This document shows, one piece after another, positions 15,664-25,176 of a stretch of DNA of 64,000 nt (positions are counted from its first letter, which is position 1; every line of letters begins with the position of its first letter). Made by a program: the position numbers and the translations under genes. The notes beneath the pieces were generated by a model that was not told the origin of the DNA, searched no databases, and was given only the letters and a program-made list of their open reading frames with translations. The DNA comes from Cohnella nanjingensis (lineage in GTDB: Bacteria > Bacillota > Bacilli > Paenibacillales > Paenibacillaceae), in assembly GCF_014212125.1 (NCBI RefSeq), contig NZ_JACJVP010000007.1, forward strand, positions 62,001 to 126,000. Reading direction: 5' to 3'.

Positions 15664-15882
15664 ATGGGATCCATTATTTCAGCAGCTCGGCGGCCTGCGC
15701 GTCGCCTGGAGCGCCAGCTGCACCTCGCCGTCGTGACGATAGGCTTGCTCGAGCCGGAGTGCGAGGTGTGCGGGAATCACGTTGACGTCCGCATGCTGCG
15801 CCCGTGGAACGGCAAGAGCGTCTGCACGCATTGCATCAATGATATGACGCAGGAGGTGCCGGAGCATGCCTTTGTCCACTAA
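15664..15882 (+). CDS. Small zinc-ribbon protein
   Basis: 72 aa with two Cys pairs (CEVCG near residue 34 and CTHC near 56) that should bind one zinc. The rest is basic at the N-terminus. GGAGG stands 9 nt before ATG 15664. It could be a regulator or DNA/RNA-binding accessory protein; nothing more can be said. Confidence 0.7.
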   Translation: MGSIISAARRPARRLERQLHLAVVTIGLLEPECEVCGNHVDVRMLRPWNGKSVCTHCINDMTQEVPEHAFVH

Positions 15883-16105
15883 GTCGGAAGCGCGTGACCT
15901 CGACGCCGATCTGAAGCGCTGCGAGGATGCTGCAGGCGTGACAATCCAATCTTTCGACGCGATCGGCCGCTTGGTCCAATTCGCGAAAGCCGCTCTCATC
16001 GGCTGGCCGGCTGCCATCCGCCTCGCCAAGGAAGCCGAGGACGAGATTGATCGGCTCCGGAATGAGTTGCAGATCGCGCAGGAACAAAGCCGCAGCTACG
16101 ACTGA
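15866..16105 (+). CDS. Small helical phage protein
   Basis: 79 aa, largely alpha-helical with a C-terminal coiled-coil-like stretch (AEDEIDRLRNELQIAQEQ). GGAGGTG precedes ATG 15866 by 8 nt. It overlaps the zinc-ribbon gene by 17 nt. Function unknown. Confidence 0.65.
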   Translation: MPLSTKSEARDLDADLKRCEDAAGVTIQSFDAIGRLVQFAKAALIGWPAAIRLAKEAEDEIDRLRNELQIAQEQSRSYD

Positions 16106-16119
16106 AGGGGGCGCTTGGA

Positions 16120-16323
16120 ATGATCAGACACATGCGATCGAGTCTCGGTGGCCACTTCGCTGGGACTGGGATTTACGAAGATCCAGAAGACCAAGAAGAA
16201 ATGCAATGGAAACGTGATAAGGCTCATGTGCGCTTGCCCTCGGACAGCCTCGATGCTGAAAGCCTATCTGCTCTGAGCGGTCCTGTCATCGCATACAACA
16301 TTTTTCAAAAAGAGGCTCAATAA
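16120..16323 (+). CDS. Small acidic phage protein
   Basis: 67 aa with an acidic centre (YEDPEDQEEMQW). A clear AAGGGGG ribosome binding site lies upstream of ATG 16120. No family recognised. Confidence 0.6.
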   Translation: MIRHMRSSLGGHFAGTGIYEDPEDQEEMQWKRDKAHVRLPSDSLDAESLSALSGPVIAYNIFQKEAQ

Positions 16324-16347
16324 GAGCGACATCAGGAGGACTCATCC

Positions 16348-16875
16348 ATGCCTATCGAGATCCATATCAAAGGCGGCAACGCTGCCGAAGCCGTTCAAGA
16401 GCTCGCCGATCTGGCGGCACATATCCCGTCTCTTTCCAAGCAACTCGACGTCGGACAAGCTCCGGCAGCACCGGTTGTATCGCCTGCTCCGTCGTTCCCG
16501 ACCGCTCCGGCCTACCCGGCGCAACAAGCCGCCTACCAGGCGCCCGAGCAAGGTCAAGTGTCGTATGGTCAGCCACAGGCCCCACTGGCCGCCGTGCCAG
16601 TACAGCCGCTTGTCGCTCCGCAGACCGGTGTTCCGGTCCAGCAGCCGCCCGCGCAACAGCCACAGGGCGCCGTTCCGGTTGCTTCCGCCCAGGAATACAC
16701 GTTCGATATGCTTGGCGTAGCGGCGACCAGCCTCATCGACTCAGATCCTAACAAGCAACAATTGATCGTCGATTGCCTTCGTGGGCAATTCGGAGCGGAT
16801 TCGTTGATGGCGCTGCCCAAGGAGCAGTACGGGGCGTTCGCGACCTATCTGAGGTCGCTCGGAGCCCGCGTATGA
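16348..16875 (+). CDS. Phage protein with Pro/Ala/Gln-rich linker
   Basis: 175 aa in three parts: a short N-terminal helical segment (IHIKGGNAAEAVQELADLAAHI), a long disordered Pro/Ala/Gln linker (about 40-110), and a folded C-terminal helix region (VDCLRGQFGADSLMALPKEQYGAFATYLRSLGA). It precedes DUF2800 with a 4-nt ATGA overlap, so the two are translationally coupled; a role in recombination/replication is likely from context only. Confidence 0.65.
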   Translation: MPIEIHIKGGNAAEAVQELADLAAHIPSLSKQLDVGQAPAAPVVSPAPSFPTAPAYPAQQAAYQAPEQGQVSYGQPQAPLAAVPVQPLVAPQTGVPVQQPPAQQPQGAVPVASAQEYTFDMLGVAATSLIDSDPNKQQLIVDCLRGQFGADSLMALPKEQYGAFATYLRSLGARV

Positions 16876-18065
16876 CGGCCGTAGCTCACGCTGAGAGAGC
16901 GCACGCGCTTCTCTCGGCGAGCTCTTCGCACCGCTGGCTGGTCTGCACTCCGAGCGTTCGACTCGAGGAGACGCTGCCGGATACAGCAGGTGAGGCTGCG
17001 AAGAAGGGCACGCTCGCCCATGAGATCGCGGAGCTGAAGCTGCAGAAGTACTTTACCCCGATGGGGCCGCGCAAGTTCAACGCCGAGATGAAGAAGCTGA
17101 AGACGAACCCGATCTATGAGGACGAGATGGACGCCGCGACGGACGTCTACCTGGAATACATTCAGAAACTCGTCCACGGCTTCACGACGCCGCCGCACGT
17201 GGCGATCGAGAAACGGCTCGACTACAGCGCTTATGCGCAGGAGGGCTTCGGGACGGGTGACTGCACCATCGTCGGCAGCGGCGTCTTGTCTATCAATGAC
17301 CTGAAGTATGGCAAGGGACATCCCGTGTCAGCCGTTGGAAACACACAAATGCGGCTCTATGCTCTCGGGGCCGTCGCGGCGTATCGCTTATTCCATGACA
17401 TCCGTACAATCCGCATGGCGATCATTCAGCCGCGCCTGAACACGATCAGCGAGGACGAGATCTCGATAGAAGAGTTGCTAGCCTGGGGTGAGTCGATCAA
17501 GCCGATCGCGGCCAAAGCCTACGCCGGCGAGGGCGACTATATCCCGGGTGAACACTGCAAGTTCTGCCGGGCGCAGGCGACCTGCCGGGCGCGCGTAGAG
17601 AGCATTATGTCCGCCACGGCCGCCGCGCCGCTCAAGCCGCCGCTGATCTCGTGGGAAGAGGCGGCGAAGGTGCTGGAGCAGTTCGAAAGGCTTGGCGTCG
17701 TCAACTGGTACGGCAAGCTGAAGGACCAGGCGCTCACCCAGCTGCTGCAGGGCGGCGAAGTTCCCGGCTGGAAGGCTGTCCGAGGACGCAGCAGCCGGAA
17801 CTATGCCAACATCGACGCGGCATTCGCGCACCTGATGGCCAACGGCATCGACGAGGCGCTGCTCTATGAGCGCAAGCCGCTGACCGCACCGGCAGTCGAG
17901 AAGATACTGAAAACGAAGCAGTACCGGGAGCTGCTCGAGGAGCCGGGTCACATCCGAGTGGATCCGGGCAAGCCGACGATCGCTCCCGCCGATGACAAGC
18001 GGGAAGCCATCACGGACCGGATTGATCCGGCGACTGTGTTCGGCACCGTAGCAGAAGAAGCCTAA
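16872..18065 (+). CDS. DUF2800 family Cas4/RecB-like PD-(D/E)XK nuclease
   Basis: 397 aa. The N-terminal HALLSASSSHRWLVCTPSVRLE, KGTLAHEIAE, the nuclease centre GTGDCTIVG...INDLKYGKG (D...DxK) and the C-terminal cysteine cluster CKFCRAQATCRAR (Fe-S type) match the phage DUF2800 group. It probably works with DUF2815 in recombination or replication-fork processing. ATG 16872 overlaps the previous stop (ATGA); the longer open frame upstream is not used. Confidence 0.88.
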   Translation: MTAVAHAERAHALLSASSSHRWLVCTPSVRLEETLPDTAGEAAKKGTLAHEIAELKLQKYFTPMGPRKFNAEMKKLKTNPIYEDEMDAATDVYLEYIQKLVHGFTTPPHVAIEKRLDYSAYAQEGFGTGDCTIVGSGVLSINDLKYGKGHPVSAVGNTQMRLYALGAVAAYRLFHDIRTIRMAIIQPRLNTISEDEISIEELLAWGESIKPIAAKAYAGEGDYIPGEHCKFCRAQATCRARVESIMSATAAAPLKPPLISWEEAAKVLEQFERLGVVNWYGKLKDQALTQLLQGGEVPGWKAVRGRSSRNYANIDAAFAHLMANGIDEALLYERKPLTAPAVEKILKTKQYRELLEEPGHIRVDPGKPTIAPADDKREAITDRIDPATVFGTVAEEA

Positions 18066-18070
18066 GCATT

Positions 18071-18116
18071 AGGGCATCGGGCGGAGCTGCAGCGAATTGT
18101 CGCGCCCTCGATGCCC
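18071..18116 (+). other. Stem-loop upstream of the DUF2815 gene
   Basis: GGGCATCG (18072-18079) pairs with CGATGCCC (18109-18116), with further inner pairing. The + strand continues A-rich, so this is not a + strand terminator. It could modulate the mRNA between the DUF2800 and DUF2815 genes. Confidence 0.35.
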
Positions 18117-18149
18117 GAAAAAATAAAAACATCAGGAGGCACCACTTCT

Positions 18150-18998
18150 ATGACCCAGCAAAATCAAGCAACTAGCGTTACGACCGATCGCGTCCGTCTG
18201 AGCTTCGTCCATCTGTTCCAGCCGTACGCAAGCCAACCGGGTGACGAGCCGAAATATAGCACGACCATCCTCATTCCGAAGTCGGATGTCGCCACGATGC
18301 AGCGCATCCAGGCCGCCACCCATGCCGCGCACCAGAAGGGTGTCGCGAAGGGATACTGGACCGCCAACTCGCAACCGAACGTTCCTATCCACGACGGAGA
18401 CGGAGTCCGCCCGAACGGAGAGCCGTTTGGACAGGAGTGCAAAGGACATTGGGTTCTGACGGCAGGAAGCAAGCAACAGCAGGCGATAGTGGATATCAAC
18501 ATGAATCCGATCCTTAACCAGTCGGAGATCTACAGCGGCGTGTACGCTCGCGTGAACATCAACTTCTATGAGTATTCCAACAGGAAGAAGGGCATCGGTG
18601 CTGGACTCGGTCCGGTGCAAAAGCTCTCCGACGGGGAACCGCTCGGCGGCCGTGTCAGCGCGGAGCAGGCGTTCGGCGGATCTCCTGCGCCACAGGGAGG
18701 CTACGGCCAACCTGGCGGGTTCGGCCAAGTGCCCGGACAGGCTTTCGGACAACCGTCGTATGGTCAGGCACCAACTGCTCCGCAGCAGGGCTTTGGACAA
18801 GCTCCGGCCCAGCAGTACGGCCAGCCAGCGACTGCGCCGCAGCAGGGCTTCGGCCAACAGCCTCCGGCCTATCCGCCGCAACAGGGCTACGGCCAGCAGC
18901 CGATGCAGCAGCCTCCGGCCTATCCGCCGCAGCAGGCGCAACCGCAAGTCGATCCCATCACCGGCAAGCCGTTTAACGGCAACGTATACGGCATATGA
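18150..18998 (+). CDS. DUF2815 phage single-strand-DNA-binding-like protein
   Basis: 282 aa. The folded part (1-175) has [25 protein letters not shown] and [15 protein letters not shown], the DUF2815 pattern of an OB-like ssDNA-binding protein. The remaining third is a disordered Gly/Gln/Pro repeat tail ([23 protein letters not shown]), similar in style to SSB tails. AGGAGG lies 10 nt before ATG 18150. It is placed between DUF2800 and the polymerase, fitting a replisome role. Confidence 0.85.
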   Translation: MTQQNQATSVTTDRVRLSFVHLFQPYASQPGDEPKYSTTILIPKSDVATMQRIQAATHAAHQKGVAKGYWTANSQPNVPIHDGDGVRPNGEPFGQECKGHWVLTAGSKQQQAIVDINMNPILNQSEIYSGVYARVNINFYEYSNRKKGIGAGLGPVQKLSDGEPLGGRVSAEQAFGGSPAPQGGYGQPGGFGQVPGQAFGQPSYGQAPTAPQQGFGQAPAQQYGQPATAPQQGFGQQPPAYPPQQGYGQQPMQQPPAYPPQQAQPQVDPITGKPFNGNVYGI

Positions 18999-20983
18999 CC
19001 ACGAAGGCCGAGATGATCGTCCACCTGTCCATTGACATCGAGACGTATTCCTCGGTCGACCTCAAGAAATCGGGGCTCTACAAATATGTGCAGAGCCCCG
19101 ATTTTCAAATCCTCCTATTCGCGTATTCCTGGGACGGCGAGCCTGTCCGCGTCATTGACTTGGCGCAAGGCGAAGAAATCCCGGGGCACGTCCTGCTCGC
19201 ACTCAATGACCCTTACGTCATCAAGCACGCATACAACGCGTCATTCGAGTGGTACAGCCTCAACAAGTTCTGGCAATCTCCGATCGATCAATGGCGCTGC
19301 ACGATGATGCACGGCCTCTACTGTGGCTATACGGCGGGCCTCGGGCCTACCGGGGAAGCGCTGGGCATCCCGCAGGACAAGCGCAAGCTTGGGACCGGCG
19401 GCGCGCTCATCCGTACGTTCTGCTTGCCGACGAAGCCTAGCAAGACGAACGGCCAGCGGATCCGAACGCTCCCGCATCACGAGCCGGAGAAGTGGCAGCT
19501 CTTTAAAGAGTACTGTGCCGGCGACGTCGTGGCCGAGATGGAGATTCTGAACCGGTTGTCCGTCTTCCCGGTTCCGGACCAAGAACAATGGTTGTGGCAG
19601 CTCGACCAGCATATCAACGCGTACGGCGTTGCGGTGGACCGGGACGTGATTGACGGCGCGCTGGCGATCGACGAGCAGATTAGTGCAGAGCTGATGCAGG
19701 AGGCTGTCCGGCTGTCTGGGCTGAATAACCCGAAGAGCGTTCAGCAGCTGACGAAGTGGCTGACAGCGGAGTTAGAAGAAGAGGTCGACAACCTACGCAA
19801 GGATACGGTCAGCAAACTGATAGACAAGGTAGATGAAGGGAACGTCAAGCGCGTACTGGAGATCCGGCAGGAGCTTAGCAAGACGAGTGTCAAGAAGTAC
19901 GCCGCTATGCGGCAGGCGGTCTGTGATGACGGTCGGATCCGGGGGCTGCTGCAGTTTTACGGCGCGAACCGGACCGGGCGCTGGGCGGGCCGGCTGGTAC
20001 AGATTCACAACCTGCCGCGGAATAAAGACGGCTTCCCGCTCGACCTGGCGCGGAATCTGGTCAAGGCCCGGAACGTTGCGGCGCTGAAGCTGATTTTCGG
20101 CAACATCCCGGACACGCTCTCGCAGCTCATCCGGACCGCGTTCGTGCCATCGCCTGGTAACGTTATGCGCGTGGCTGACTTCAGCGCCATCGAGGCCCGC
20201 GTCATTGCGTGGCTCGCCGGTGAGCAGTGGCGGCTGGAAGTCTTTAAGACACACGGCAAGATCTACGAGGCATCAGCGTCGCAGATGTTCGGCATCCCGA
20301 TCGAGGAGATCGGCAAGGGCAGCGACCTGCGGCAGCGCGGCAAAGTGGCCGAGCTCGCGCTAGGATATCAGGGCGGCCCGGGGGCGCTGATCGCAATGGG
20401 CGCGCTCGATATGGGCCTGACGGAGGACGAGCTGCCGGACATCGTGCTGCGCTGGCGGAATGCGAATCGGCGAATCGTCGATCTGTGGTACAGCCTCGAG
20501 AACGCTGTGCTGGAAGTCATGAGAACCGGGCAGGCCGTAGGGATCCGCGGCATGATCATCGCCCGGGAAAGCCACCACGGTACGCAACAGGACTTCCTGA
20601 CGATCCAGCTCCCGAGCGGCCGCAAGCTCTTCTATGCCCGGCCGCACCTCGCGCAGAACGATTTCGGCAAGGAGGCGCTGCACTATTGGGGTGTCGACCA
20701 GAAGACGAAGAAGTGGGGCACGATGTCGACCTACGGCGGTCGTCTCGTGGAGAACGTGGTTCAGGCGATCGCGCGCGACTGCTTGGCCGTATCGCTGGGG
20801 CGGCTCACGAGCGCCGGCTATCTTACCGTTTTCCATGTTCACGACGAAGCGGTCGCGGACGTGCCCGATGGTTTCGAGACGGTCGATCATATGACCGAAA
20901 TCATGGGCGCGCCGATCCCGTGGGCGCCAGGGCTGCCGCTCGGGGCCGCGGGCTTCGATACCAACTACTATTTGAAGGACTGA
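18995..20983 (+). CDS. Family A phage DNA polymerase with 3'-5' exonuclease domain
   Basis: 662 aa. The exonuclease motif DIETYSSVD is near residue 14. Palm and fingers motifs are [16 protein letters not shown] (motif A, about 394), [14 protein letters not shown] (motif B) and [11 protein letters not shown] (motif C, about 616), all intact. It replicates phage DNA. ATG 18995 overlaps the preceding stop by 4 nt. The N-terminal 5'-nuclease domain of bacterial Pol I is absent, as usual for phage enzymes. Confidence 0.95.
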   Translation: MTTKAEMIVHLSIDIETYSSVDLKKSGLYKYVQSPDFQILLFAYSWDGEPVRVIDLAQGEEIPGHVLLALNDPYVIKHAYNASFEWYSLNKFWQSPIDQWRCTMMHGLYCGYTAGLGPTGEALGIPQDKRKLGTGGALIRTFCLPTKPSKTNGQRIRTLPHHEPEKWQLFKEYCAGDVVAEMEILNRLSVFPVPDQEQWLWQLDQHINAYGVAVDRDVIDGALAIDEQISAELMQEAVRLSGLNNPKSVQQLTKWLTAELEEEVDNLRKDTVSKLIDKVDEGNVKRVLEIRQELSKTSVKKYAAMRQAVCDDGRIRGLLQFYGANRTGRWAGRLVQIHNLPRNKDGFPLDLARNLVKARNVAALKLIFGNIPDTLSQLIRTAFVPSPGNVMRVADFSAIEARVIAWLAGEQWRLEVFKTHGKIYEASASQMFGIPIEEIGKGSDLRQRGKVAELALGYQGGPGALIAMGALDMGLTEDELPDIVLRWRNANRRIVDLWYSLENAVLEVMRTGQAVGIRGMIIARESHHGTQQDFLTIQLPSGRKLFYARPHLAQNDFGKEALHYWGVDQKTKKWGTMSTYGGRLVENVVQAIARDCLAVSLGRLTSAGYLTVFHVHDEAVADVPDGFETVDHMTEIMGAPIPWAPGLPLGAAGFDTNYYLKD

Positions 20984-21022
20984 GCGACCACGAGAGCCAG
21001 AGTCACCTTCTTTATTCAGGTC

Positions 21023-21181
21023 GTGTGTTGCAGCAGGGCTTCTCTCATCCTGCAGGACGGGCTGGTGGAGTACGACCAGCATATTTGCTCCATATGCAGG
21101 AAGCCAATCGCCTTCAAGTCGGATTATGACGGGCATTGGTACTTGGTTGGCGGTCGGCTGTTCAACGGTTCGGATACTTAA
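21023..21181 (+). CDS. Small CxxC protein after the polymerase
   Basis: An open frame in the polymerase frame after its stop reads ...ASLILQDGLVEYDQHICSICRKPIAFKSDYDGHWYLVGG and ends TAA at 21181. CSIC plus upstream CC suggests a partial zinc-binding fold. The start is uncertain: GTG 21023 is used here, but ACG/ATT codons upstream extend conserved-looking sequence (RARVTFFIQ). Confidence 0.4.
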   Translation: MCCSRASLILQDGLVEYDQHICSICRKPIAFKSDYDGHWYLVGGRLFNGSDT

Positions 21182-21218
21182 GCCGGGCCTCAAGTATTTG
21201 GATGTATACGGAAGGACA

Positions 21219-21392
21219 TCAGGCCATGAGATCTGCCACCCTGTCCATCCATAGAGCAGCTTCGTAAGAAGCATCCACATCGTCAAACCCGATGAACATC
21301 AGGAACCGCTTGTACCGATCGTATATATCGCCATCACCCTCGGGGTGCTTGCGGCTGTAGGCCAAAAATTGATTAACAAGATCGCTGTACAT
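21219..21392 (-). CDS. 57-aa protein on the opposite strand
   Basis: Reads MYSDLVNQFLAYSRKHPEGD and continues with FLMFIGFDDVDASYEAALWM, a balanced helical composition. GGAGG lies 7 nt before ATG 21392 and an extended -10 lies further upstream (TGCTATGAT on the minus strand, about 21408-21417). It runs against the surrounding early operon, so it probably has its own control. No family recognised. Confidence 0.6.
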   Translation of the reverse strand: MYSDLVNQFLAYSRKHPEGDGDIYDRYKRFLMFIGFDDVDASYEAALWMDRVADLMA

Positions 21393-21498
21393 GCTATCGC
21401 CTCCGATGGCAATCATAGCATTTTACCCAAATTGATGTTGTCGAAATATAGGAACGCCGCTTTAATATCTTGATACCTAATCTAGGGAGGATTCGTAC

Positions 21499-22092
21499 AT
21501 GGGAATCCACAAAGCTGATCTGAAAGAGTTCATTGAAGAGAAGGCAAAGAAACGCAAGGCCGAGGTGCGGAAAGTCGTCAGGGCAGCTGTTGAGGAGACT
21601 TTTAGGCCCTTCGTCTTCGCTGCCCATGCGGATCTTGGAGTGCTGGAGACTAAAGCTGACGCTTTTCACCGCGAGCTCGATAGGGCAGTCAACCAAAACA
21701 AACGCCTGACCGATTGGAATTTCACCAGTCTGCTAAGAGATGTAAATCGATACGCAATCGGCATTCGCGAGGACATTGTGCAGAGACAAACGAACATAGC
21801 GGTCGGGAATTTACTGGACCGTTGCACTGATGTCCTCGTGGATGGTCTGGATACGTTATCTGCATCCGTAGCCGATCAGCACTCCATGGCGATCGCCGAA
21901 TACCAGGATCTCATAAAGCTCACGGACGAGCTTACGACGATCATCAATTCGTCGCACAGCGGTGATAAGGCATATAAACGCCTGAAGGAGCTCGGGGTCA
22001 ATCTGTCGGACTTCGACGGCGGCAGCAAGATCCTACCGGCTGTGGTGAAGCTGTCCGTCAACCCATGCCTAATCAACGGAGACTGCAAATGA
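21499..22092 (+). CDS. Helical phage protein of unknown function
   Basis: 197 aa, predominantly helical, with a basic N-terminus (KEFIEEKAKKRKAEVRKVV) and regular heptads that suggest a coiled coil. GGGAGG precedes ATG 21499 by 9 nt. It overlaps the methyltransferase start by 4 nt, which suggests co-translation. No recognised domain. Confidence 0.65.
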   Translation: MGIHKADLKEFIEEKAKKRKAEVRKVVRAAVEETFRPFVFAAHADLGVLETKADAFHRELDRAVNQNKRLTDWNFTSLLRDVNRYAIGIREDIVQRQTNIAVGNLLDRCTDVLVDGLDTLSASVADQHSMAIAEYQDLIKLTDELTTIINSSHSGDKAYKRLKELGVNLSDFDGGSKILPAVVKLSVNPCLINGDCK

Positions 22093-24008
22093 ATCGGCGC
22101 CGGAAACTCAAGAGGGAGCGAGAGCTTGCAATAGCTGTCGGCGAACATCGACGCCAGTTATTCAAGGTCATAGCTAGCGATCCGGACTTTCATAAAGACG
22201 AAATCTTCGTCGATAGCTTCGCGGGCGGGGGCGGCGCTTCGACTGGCATCGAGTATGCTATCGGTCGCAACGTTGACGAGGCTGTCAATCATGATCCCGC
22301 GGCGATCGCTATGCATGAGGCCAACCATCCGCAGACGCGACACCACTGCGAAGACGTTTGGAGCATTCATCCTCGTGTTATCGCTGCAGGCCGGCGCGTT
22401 GGCCTCCTTTGGCTCTCTCCGGACTGTACACACCATAGTAAGGCGCGCGGCGGCAAGCCCCGGGAGAAGGGAATACGTGGACTCGCATGGACAGCGGTAT
22501 GGTGGGCGGCCACAGTGCGACCTCGTGTCATCATGCTGGAGAACGTGGAGGAGTTCGCGGATTGGGGGCCGTTGGACGCGGAGGGGAAGCCGATCAAGGC
22601 GCAAAAGGGCCGAACGTTCCGAACCTTCGTCAACGCTCTGAAGCGCCAGGGCTACGAGGTAGAATGGCGCATCCTTCGCGCCTGCGACTACGGCGCGCCG
22701 ACGATCCGTAAGCGGCTGTTCCTGATCGCGCGCTGCGACGGTCAAGCGATCGTTTGGCCGGAGCCGACACACGTCCAGGTGGACAAGCCGTTCAAGATCA
22801 CCGCAGGCGGCCCACTGCCATATCGCCGGGCAGCCGACATTATTGACTGGTCGATTCCGGTGCCGTCGATCTTCGGTCGCAAGCGTGAGCTGGCGGATAA
22901 CACGAAGCGGCGGATCGCTCGCGGCATCGACAAATTTATCCTGCAGGTGGCCGCGGCAGGTGGTGTGCCGTTCATGGCTCCCTTTCTCGTAAACGTGAAC
23001 CACGGAGGCGAAGGATTCCGCGGCCAAGGGCTCGGCGAGCCGCTGCAGACGATTACCGGAAAGAACGGTATCGGTCTCGTTGTCCCCCATATCACGAAGT
23101 TCCGCGGCGGGTCCACGGGGCATTCGATAGATGAGCCGCTTCACACGATTACGTCAGGAGCAGGGGCGACACGGCCCGCTGGAGCAGCTCACGCGATGGG
23201 AATGGTCACGGCGTCCTTAGTCAAGCATTACGGCGGCAACTACAACGGTGCGGGCAACTCGCTGGAAGACCCGCTTTCAACTATCACAACGACCGACCAC
23301 AATGCACTGCTGTGCGCGAGCTTGATTCAAATGGGCTACGGTGAGCGGCCGGGACAGGATCCACGCGTGCTGGATATCGGGAGCCCGCTCGGAACAATTA
23401 CGGCGGGCGGAAACAAGTTCGGCCTAATGACGGCGCATATCGCCCGGCACTTCGGCGAATCGATCGGTAGCGACATGGCCGATCCGGTTGGGACCGTCAC
23501 CGCGGGAGGCGGAGGCAAGAGCGCGCTTGTCGCATCACACCTGATCAAGTTTCGCGGCGACAACATCGGCAGCGGAATGGACGCCCCGGTCCCGACGATC
23601 ACCGCAGGTGGCCAGCATCTTGCAGCTGTTTATGCCTTCATGGTCGCTTACTACGGGAGCAGCGTCGGACAGGATATGGCGGATCCGCTAGGCACTGTGA
23701 CAACACACGATCGCTTCGGCCTCGTATTGGTCCGGATCCGTGGCGTCGACTACGTTATCGTGGACATCGGAATGCGGATGCTGACACCTCGGGAGCTCTA
23801 CCGGGCGCAGGGCTTTCCGGAGAGTTACATTATCAATCCGATATTCAACGGCAAACCATTCACACAGGCGGAGCAAGTTGCCAAGTGCGGAAACTCGGTA
23901 TCCCCGGTCATGTCCGCAGCGCTTACCCGGGCGAACCTGCCGGAGCATTGCGTGCCTCGGATGGCGGATCGTTTCTCGAAGTTGGACAGGGAGTTGTTAT
24001 TCGCTTAA
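22089..24008 (+). CDS. DNA (cytosine-5) methyltransferase with seven internal repeats
   Basis: 639 aa. Motif I VDSFAGGGGASTGIEYA, the catalytic motif as SPDCTHHSKA (Cys retained; the usual PPCQ is SPDC), motif VI ENVEEF and the C-terminal motifs RELYRAQGFPESY and KCGNSVSPVM are present. Between about residues 305 and 550 lie seven copies of a 30-45 aa unit built around DPxxTITAGG, filling the place of the target-recognition region. GGAG lies 7 nt before ATG 22089; the upstream ATG at 22065 overlaps the previous gene more and has no site. It probably protects phage DNA from restriction. Confidence 0.9.
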   Translation: MNRRRKLKRERELAIAVGEHRRQLFKVIASDPDFHKDEIFVDSFAGGGGASTGIEYAIGRNVDEAVNHDPAAIAMHEANHPQTRHHCEDVWSIHPRVIAAGRRVGLLWLSPDCTHHSKARGGKPREKGIRGLAWTAVWWAATVRPRVIMLENVEEFADWGPLDAEGKPIKAQKGRTFRTFVNALKRQGYEVEWRILRACDYGAPTIRKRLFLIARCDGQAIVWPEPTHVQVDKPFKITAGGPLPYRRAADIIDWSIPVPSIFGRKRELADNTKRRIARGIDKFILQVAAAGGVPFMAPFLVNVNHGGEGFRGQGLGEPLQTITGKNGIGLVVPHITKFRGGSTGHSIDEPLHTITSGAGATRPAGAAHAMGMVTASLVKHYGGNYNGAGNSLEDPLSTITTTDHNALLCASLIQMGYGERPGQDPRVLDIGSPLGTITAGGNKFGLMTAHIARHFGESIGSDMADPVGTVTAGGGGKSALVASHLIKFRGDNIGSGMDAPVPTITAGGQHLAAVYAFMVAYYGSSVGQDMADPLGTVTTHDRFGLVLVRIRGVDYVIVDIGMRMLTPRELYRAQGFPESYIINPIFNGKPFTQAEQVAKCGNSVSPVMSAALTRANLPEHCVPRMADRFSKLDRELLFA

Positions 24009-24027
24009 TTCAAAGGAGGGCTCATAT

Positions 24028-24312
24028 ATGAAGCAATCAACCATTGTACTATTGGACGTACAAGATGAGCGCAAGCGCCAGGATGCAAAATGGGGCGAGC
24101 AGAATCACGAACCGCAGTTCTGGACCGGCATCCTCGGCGAGGAGTTCGGCGAGCTCTGCCAGGCGGTGAACGAGACGGTATTCAACAATGGCCCCGCGGA
24201 ACGCGCGAAAGGCGGCTACGCCAATATGCGGACCGAGGCGATCCAGGTGGCGGCGGTGGCCGTTGCGTTCGTTGAGATGCTAGACCGCCGGCATGGGGGC
24301 AAGGTGTTATGA
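24028..24312 (+). CDS. MazG-like NTP pyrophosphohydrolase-related protein
   Basis: 94 aa. RQDAKWGEQNH, GEEFGELCQAVNE (the metal-binding EExxE-like helix) and EAIQVAAVAVAFVEM match the all-alpha MazG-like proteins common in phages, which may hydrolyse nucleotides or alarmones. AAAGGAGG is 8 nt before ATG 24028. The short length means it is a one-domain version. Confidence 0.8.
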   Translation: MKQSTIVLLDVQDERKRQDAKWGEQNHEPQFWTGILGEEFGELCQAVNETVFNNGPAERAKGGYANMRTEAIQVAAVAVAFVEMLDRRHGGKVL

Positions 24313-24767
24313 GGCTCGAGCTCAGCCGTTCGACAGAACTGGACCGATGGCTGGCCGAGCATCATTATCTCCAGTCGACGCCGCCTGGCGCGCAACTCCG
24401 GCTGTGGATCCTGGACGATGCTGGCGAGCGGATCGGCGCGATGATGTGGGGACGGCCGACGGCGCGGAGCCTTGACCAGGTGGCGCTGTTGGAGCTGACG
24501 CGCATGTATCTGGTTGACGAGACGGAGCCGAACGCGGAGAGCCGGGCGCTCTCCCTGGCCCGTAAGCATATCCGTAAGCATCTTCCTTCTATTAAAGGGC
24601 TCATCTCATATTCGAGCTCTGGGCAAGGGCATGAAGGCACGGTTTACCGTGCCGACGGATGGTTCCCGGTCGGATCCACGAGACGACGCCGGGAAGGCTG
24701 GTCTTCTCGAGCAGAGCGCGCCGAACGCGATCTATCCACTAAAACAAGGTGGGTGAGGAGTCCATGA
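24309..24767 (+). CDS. Mom-like GNAT-fold DNA-modification protein
   Basis: 152 aa. AEHHYLQSTPPGAQLRLWIL, GAMMWGRPTAR, LELTRMYLVDETEPNAESRAL and LISYSSSGQGHEGTVYRADGW follow the pattern of phage Mu Mom (N6-carbamoylmethyl-adenine formation) and related phage acyltransferase-fold proteins. It may hypermodify bases of phage DNA for anti-restriction; the neighbouring cytosine methyltransferase supports a modification cluster. ATG 24309 overlaps the MazG-like stop. The family call is from motif memory. Confidence 0.7.
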   Translation: MRLELSRSTELDRWLAEHHYLQSTPPGAQLRLWILDDAGERIGAMMWGRPTARSLDQVALLELTRMYLVDETEPNAESRALSLARKHIRKHLPSIKGLISYSSSGQGHEGTVYRADGWFPVGSTRRRREGWSSRAERAERDLSTKTRWVRSP

Positions 24768-25171
24768 GACCTCTGTCGGAAGAAGAGAAAGCGCAAAGCA
24801 CAGTCGCGCGCAGACAGGCGAATCTGGAACTGTCTAAGCGGCGCAAGGATCTGGGACGGCGGATTCGAGCAGTAAGAACCGGCCCGACGAAGAGCGCGCT
24901 GCTCCGAGAGTTTGACGCCCTGCGTGACGTAAGGGGTCTTCCAACTACGGTCGCTTTTGAAGGTGAGCTTATAACGATCAACTATGAGATGTTCATACGA
25001 TTCCTGCGGACTCTTCGAGGTTATCACGTAAGCCTACGTATCGAACAGCTCAGTCTCTGGATTCACTATTCAAAGACACACGGGAATCATGGGACTATCG
25101 AACTTTATGGCTTGCCGGCATATCAAATTAATTTACTGACTGATCTACCATTTGTCCGGCTTGAGGAGTGA
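24764..25171 (+). CDS. Phage protein of unknown function
   Basis: 135 aa with a highly basic helical N-terminal half (ARRQANLELSKRRKDLGRRI) and a more globular C-terminal half. GAGGAG lies 5 nt before ATG 24764, which overlaps the previous stop (ATGA). No recognised domain. Confidence 0.65.
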   Translation: MRPLSEEEKAQSTVARRQANLELSKRRKDLGRRIRAVRTGPTKSALLREFDALRDVRGLPTTVAFEGELITINYEMFIRFLRTLRGYHVSLRIEQLSLWIHYSKTHGNHGTIELYGLPAYQINLLTDLPFVRLEE

Positions 25172-25176
25172 CGGCA

